This document shows, piece by piece, positions 5,393 to 7,916 of a stretch of DNA of 7,916 bases. Position numbers and translations under genes: made by a program. The first letter of the stretch is position 1. Each line of letters begins with the position of its first letter. Under the pieces are notes generated by a model. The model worked only from the letters and a program-made list of their open reading frames with translations. It did not search any database and had not been told where the DNA came from. This DNA comes from Zoogloeaceae bacterium (GTDB taxonomy: Bacteria > Pseudomonadota > Gammaproteobacteria > Burkholderiales > Rhodocyclaceae), in assembly GCA_015657735.1 (NCBI GenBank), contig SSSX01000826.1:1-7916 (forward strand), given 5' to 3'.

Positions 5393-6652
5393 ATGACCGA
5401 CACTCCCCGCCGCCGCCCGCCCCTGCCGACCCGCGAAGGCACGCTCAAACTCAAATCGCGCACCAGCGCGCCCGCCACCGCGGCGGCACCGGCCGCCCCG
5501 GCCAAGAGCGGCAGCCAGGACTGGCGCAAGCGCAGCAAGGCTTCCTACCCCGATCAGGCCGGCAGCGAAGCCCCGCGCCGCAGCCGCAGCCCGGACGACA
5601 CCCCGCGCCCCCGCGACGAGCGGCCGCCGCGCGACGCCGGCGACAAACCGGGCCGCGGCTTCGGCGAGCGCGGCCCGCGCCCCGACGGCGAACGCCCGGC
5701 CCGGCGCGACGGCGCGCCCCCCGAGCGCCCCTACCGCGAACGCGCCCCGCGCCCCGATGGCGAACGCCCGCGCCAGCGCGACGAGCGCCCGCCGCGCGCC
5801 GCCGATGCCGGCCCGCGCCCCGAGCGCAGCGCCGACGGCCCGGCCCGCCCGCCGCGCCACGAACGCAAGCAGTGGTCCGGCGCGCCGCGTCCGGCGCCGG
5901 CCCCGTCGCCGCTGGCCGCCGACGGCTCGATCCGCCTCTCCAAGCGGATGACCGAGCTGGGCCTGTGCTCCCGTCGCGAGGCCGACGAATACATCGAGAA
6001 AGGCTGGGTCCGCGTCGATGGCCGGGTCGTCAGCGAACTCGGCTCGCGGGTCCAGCCCGGCCAGCTCGTCGAGCTCGACCGCCGCGGCCAGACCGCCCAG
6101 GACCGCCGCGTCACGATCCTCCTCAACAAGCCCGTCGGCTACGTCTCCGGCCAGGCCGAAGACGGCTACCAGCCGGCCAGCGTGCTGATCACCGCCGACA
6201 ACCGCTGGCCCGAAGACGCCTCCGAAACCCGCTACCTCAACAGCCACCACCGCGGCCTCGCCCCGGCCGGCCGGCTCGACATCGACTCGATCGGCCTGCT
6301 GGTGTTCACCCAGGACGGCCGCATCGCCCGCCAGCTCATCGGCGACGACTCGGCCATCGAGAAGGAATACCACGTGCGCGTCGAAGGGGGTCTCGACGCG
6401 GCCGGCCTGGCGCTGCTCAACCACGGCCTGTCCCTCGACGGCGAGGCGCTGCGCCCGGCCAAGGTCAGCTGGCTCAACGAAGACCAGCTGCGCTTCGTGC
6501 TGCGCGAAGGCAAGAAACGCCAGATTCGCCGCATGTGCGAACTCGTCGGCCTGAAAGTCGTCGGCCTCAAGCGGGTGCGCATCGGCCGTGTCATGCTTGG
6601 CAACCTGCCCCCCGGCCAGTGGCGCTACCTCGGCGCAAACGAGGTATTCTGA
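5393..6652 (+). CDS. rluF: RluF-like rRNA pseudouridine synthase with disordered N-terminal extension
   Basis: The product is 419 residues. Residues 1 to about 178 form a low-complexity, presumably disordered region dominated by Arg, Pro, Asp, Glu and Gly. An S4 domain follows (about 180-240: SIRLSKRMTELGLCSRREADEY), then a catalytic domain with GRLDIDSIGLLVF, in which Asp296 is the expected catalytic residue. KKRQIRRMCELVGLKVVGL, RVRIGRVMLGNLP and GQWRYL resemble E. coli RluF (NRQIRRMCEYFGYEVKKL) more than RluB (NREVRRLWEAVG). RluF modifies U2604 of 23S rRNA; whether this protein has the same target is not shown by sequence. ATG 5393 is the only reasonable start. It lies 11 bases after rsuA with no clear Shine-Dalgarno, so translation may depend on rsuA. 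The basic tail probably adds nonspecific RNA binding (inference). The RluF subfamily name is less sure than the enzyme class. Confidence 0.85.
   Translation: MTDTPRRRPPLPTREGTLKLKSRTSAPATAAAPAAPAKSGSQDWRKRSKASYPDQAGSEAPRRSRSPDDTPRPRDERPPRDAGDKPGRGFGERGPRPDGERPARRDGAPPERPYRERAPRPDGERPRQRDERPPRAADAGPRPERSADGPARPPRHERKQWSGAPRPAPAPSPLAADGSIRLSKRMTELGLCSRREADEYIEKGWVRVDGRVVSELGSRVQPGQLVELDRRGQTAQDRRVTILLNKPVGYVSGQAEDGYQPASVLITADNRWPEDASETRYLNSHHRGLAPAGRLDIDSIGLLVFTQDGRIARQLIGDDSAIEKEYHVRVEGGLDAAGLALLNHGLSLDGEALRPAKVSWLNEDQLRFVLREGKKRQIRRMCELVGLKVVGLKRVRIGRVMLGNLPPGQWRYLGANEVF
5669..5771 (+). repeat. Internal direct repeat in the RluF-like N-terminal extension
   Basis: A 31-base segment at 5669-5699 recurs at 5741-5771 with three mismatches, exactly 72 bases (24 codons) apart. 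Both copies are in frame and encode a shared core: ER-G/A-PRPDGERP at residues 92-102 and 116-126. The intervening and following segments (RRDGAPPERPYR, RQRDERPPRA) are similar in composition. This suggests the disordered tail grew by in-frame duplication. Confidence 0.75.
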
Positions 6653-6675
6653 AACCTGCCTCCGCCACGCCTGCC

Positions 6676-7254
6676 ATGACCGTCTTCTCCATCCTGCGGC
6701 GGATCGTCCTCGCCGCCCTCGTCGGATTCGCCGCCGGCGGCGCCTGCGCCGACGACGACAAGCTCTACGAGGGTCTCCTGCTGCCCGACGACTTCGCCGG
6801 GCCGGTCGCCGTCACCGTCGAACTGCGCGACCTGCGCGGCGTGCTGGTCGGCCGGGTCAAGGCCGGCTCGCCGCTGTCCAGCGTAGCGCCGGTCAGCGCC
6901 GGCACGATGAGCGGCGACAAATGCGACTTCAGCGTCACCTTCGCCGGCGGCACCACGCTGCGTTTCACCGGCACCTGCCAGACCGCCATGTTCGAGGGCA
7001 AATATGCCCAGCCTGGCCGCCGCGACCCGGCCTCGCGCGGCACCTTCCGGCTGATGCGCAAGGAGCCGGAAAAGGACGACGACGGCCTGGCCAGCCGCAG
7101 CGCGTCGATCTCCACAACGAGCCTCACCGACTGCATCTCGGCCAACCACCGCTGCCTGACGGCCTGCCCGCAGGGCGACTACAACGCCGAATTCCTGTGC
7201 GCCAACCGCTGCCGCAGCAAGTACAAGAGCTGCAAGAAGTCCGTCCAGCAGTAG
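6676..7254 (+). CDS. Secreted small cysteine-rich protein of unknown function
   Basis: The product is 192 residues. I do not recognise a family. Residues 1-25 form a Sec signal peptide (ILRRIVLAALVGFAAG, then ACA before DDD), so the protein should be periplasmic or secreted. Residues about 30-127 look like a small beta-rich domain, with Cys83 and Cys101 18 residues apart as a possible disulfide. An acidic linker (EPEKDDD, 130-136) leads to a C-terminal part with six cysteines at 153, 160, 164, 175, 179 and 186. Their spacing CX6CX3CX10CX3CX6C reads the same in both directions, which fits two antiparallel helices stapled by disulfides. The C-terminus is basic (RSKYKSCKK). The eight cysteines after the signal peptide can all pair. 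The gene starts 23 bases after the RluF-like gene and may be its operon partner. No Shine-Dalgarno is visible before ATG 6676, but the signal peptide supports this start. Confidence 0.8.
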   Translation: MTVFSILRRIVLAALVGFAAGGACADDDKLYEGLLLPDDFAGPVAVTVELRDLRGVLVGRVKAGSPLSSVAPVSAGTMSGDKCDFSVTFAGGTTLRFTGTCQTAMFEGKYAQPGRRDPASRGTFRLMRKEPEKDDDGLASRSASISTTSLTDCISANHRCLTACPQGDYNAEFLCANRCRSKYKSCKKSVQQ

Positions 7255-7278
7255 GCCGGCGCCCAAGCGCCCCCGGCC
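7254..7278 (+). terminator. GC-rich hairpin after the cysteine-rich gene, possible terminator
   Basis: GGCC (7254-7257) and GGCGC (7258-7262) can pair with GCGCC (7267-7271) and GGCC (7275-7278) around a CCAA loop. This gives about nine G-C pairs with a three-base bulge. It begins at the last base of the stop codon. A C-rich tract with only a short TTT follows instead of a U-run, so it is not a standard intrinsic terminator. It does lie between two transcription units. Confidence 0.3.
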
Positions 7279-7293
7279 GACCCCCTTTCCCGT

Positions 7294-7299
7294 TATACT
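7294..7299 (+). promoter_or_regulatory. Predicted prfB promoter -10 element
   Basis: TATACT (5 of 6 to TATAAT) lies 35 bases before the prfB ATG in an otherwise C-rich intergenic stretch. Transcription would start near 7306, leaving a leader of about 29 bases. No -35 hexamer can be recognised 16-18 bases upstream, where the GC hairpin sits. Confidence 0.45.
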
Positions 7300-7334
7300 T
7301 CAAGGTTTTCCCGCATCCGCCAGGGCCACCGAAC

Positions 7335-7916
7335 ATGGAAGCAGAACGCCTCAACGCCATCTCCAACAAGCTCGCCGACCTGAAGGCGCGGGAGCTCGAA
7401 CTTCGGAGGTATCTTTGACTACGATTCCAAGGCCGAAAAGCTGATCGAAGTCAGCAAGCAACTCGAAGACCCGGACATCTGGAACGACGCCGCCCGCGCC
7501 CAGGAGCTCGGCAAGGAAAAGAAAACCCTCGAAGGCGTGGTGGTCAACCTGACCGAGATCGACCAGGGCCTCGCCGACTGCAAGGATCTGTTCGAACTCG
7601 CCTCGCTGGAAGAGGACGAGGACACCATGCAGGCCGTCGAATCCGACGTGGCGACCCTCGACGGCCGGGTCGGCGAACTCGAATTCCGCCGCATGTTCTC
7701 CAACCCGATGGACGGCAACGCCTGCTTCATCGAAATCCAGTCCGGCGCCGGCGGCACCGAGGCCCAGGACTGGGCCGGCATGCTCGAGCGCATGTACCTG
7801 CGCTATTGCGAGCGCAAGGGCTTCAACGTCGAACTGCTCGAAGAATCCGAAGGCGAAGTGGCGGGCATCAAGAGCGCCACGATCAAGGTCGGCGGCGAAT
7901 ACGCCTACGGTTTCCT
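7335..7916 (+). CDS. prfB: Peptide chain release factor 2, partial, with programmed +1 frameshift
   Basis: RF2 recognises UGA and UAA stop codons and triggers peptide release. The zero frame encodes 27 codons (MEAERLNAISNKLADLKARE...) and meets TGA at 7416-7418. Shifting +1 after the CTT codon 7413-7415 continues in frame from GAC 7417 (DYDSKAEKLIEVSKQLEDPDIWND...) to the right edge, giving 193 complete residues. The coiled-coil N-terminal domain leads into the PCRF region, with IEIQSGAGGTEAQDW from about residue 132 and EESEGEVAGIKSATIKVGG, closely matching E. coli RF2. The codon-recognition SPF and catalytic GGQ motifs lie beyond the window. A short AGGG (7322-7325) 9 bases before ATG 7335 is a weak Shine-Dalgarno. 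This must be annotated as a joined CDS (7335-7415 plus 7417 onward); it is not a pseudogene. Expression is autoregulated by RF2 level at the recoding site. Confidence 0.97.
7405..7419 (+). promoter_or_regulatory. prfB programmed +1 frameshift site
   Basis: The sequence GGAGG-TAT-CTT-TGA-C contains every known element. An internal Shine-Dalgarno (7405-7409) ends three bases before the slippery CTT codon (7413-7415), which is followed by the in-frame stop TGA (7416-7418) and a C that weakens termination. When RF2 is scarce the ribosome pauses at UGA and slips forward one base to read GAC. The internal GGAGG is as strong as or stronger than the E. coli AGGGGG version. Confidence 0.97.

Noticed and set aside
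5669..5771. Repeats considered as CRISPR or mobile-element traces
   Set aside because: There are only two copies, in frame and codon-phased, inside a low-complexity coding region. There are no spacers, inverted ends or transposase.
5336..6424. A 362-codon minus-strand open frame opposite the RluF-like gene
   Set aside because: It is an Ala/Gly/Val-rich antisense shadow with no recognisable motif, and the plus strand holds a clear S4 and pseudouridine synthase.
7335..7418. prfB as a frameshifted pseudogene or a 27-codon peptide
   Set aside because: The stop lies exactly at the canonical recoding site (GGAGG, TAT, CTT, TGA, C), and the downstream frame continues as intact RF2.

Overview
The window is very GC-rich with a strong G/C bias at third codon positions. 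The gene types and protein sequences (MutL with an endonuclease motif, DUF6502 next to DUF5666, RsuA followed by an RluF-like enzyme, prfB with its recoding site) suggest a betaproteobacterial chromosome, perhaps Rhodocyclales. That placement is inferred from protein resemblance and base composition; no rRNA or other marker is present. I see no mobile element, tRNA, rRNA or CRISPR array. Every stretch longer than about 110 bases is covered by a gene.

Left part (minus strand, 1-1420): two overlapping genes encode a DUF6502 protein and then a DUF5666-type lipoprotein that runs off the left edge. They share an ATGA stop/start overlap and are probably translationally coupled. Their apparent promoter is in an AT-rich 40-base island (about 1418-1456) with three copies of the octamer ATGGGAAA, two direct and one inverted. 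The start codon lies where transcription should begin, so the mRNA is probably leaderless.

Middle (plus strand, 1531-6652): a secreted aqualysin/proteinase K-like subtilase stands divergent to the DUF6502 operon. After it comes mutL, whose product has an intact GHKL ATPase and a DMHA-type endonuclease motif, which fits MutH-independent mismatch repair. Next are two pseudouridine synthases in tandem: RsuA (16S rRNA), with its own probable promoter and a GTG start, and an RluF-like enzyme 11 bases downstream with a long arginine/proline-rich N-terminal extension.

Right part (plus strand, 6676-7916): a small secreted protein of unknown function has a mirror-symmetric set of six cysteines (CX6CX3CX10CX3CX6C). 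It is followed by the 5' part of prfB (release factor 2), which has the classic programmed +1 frameshift site and is cut by the right edge. The right half is mostly translation and RNA-modification genes, whereas the left part is an exported-protein and putative regulator block. The least explained items are the DUF6502/DUF5666 divergent control region and the cysteine-symmetric protein. I found no clear evidence for a wholly new multi-gene system.
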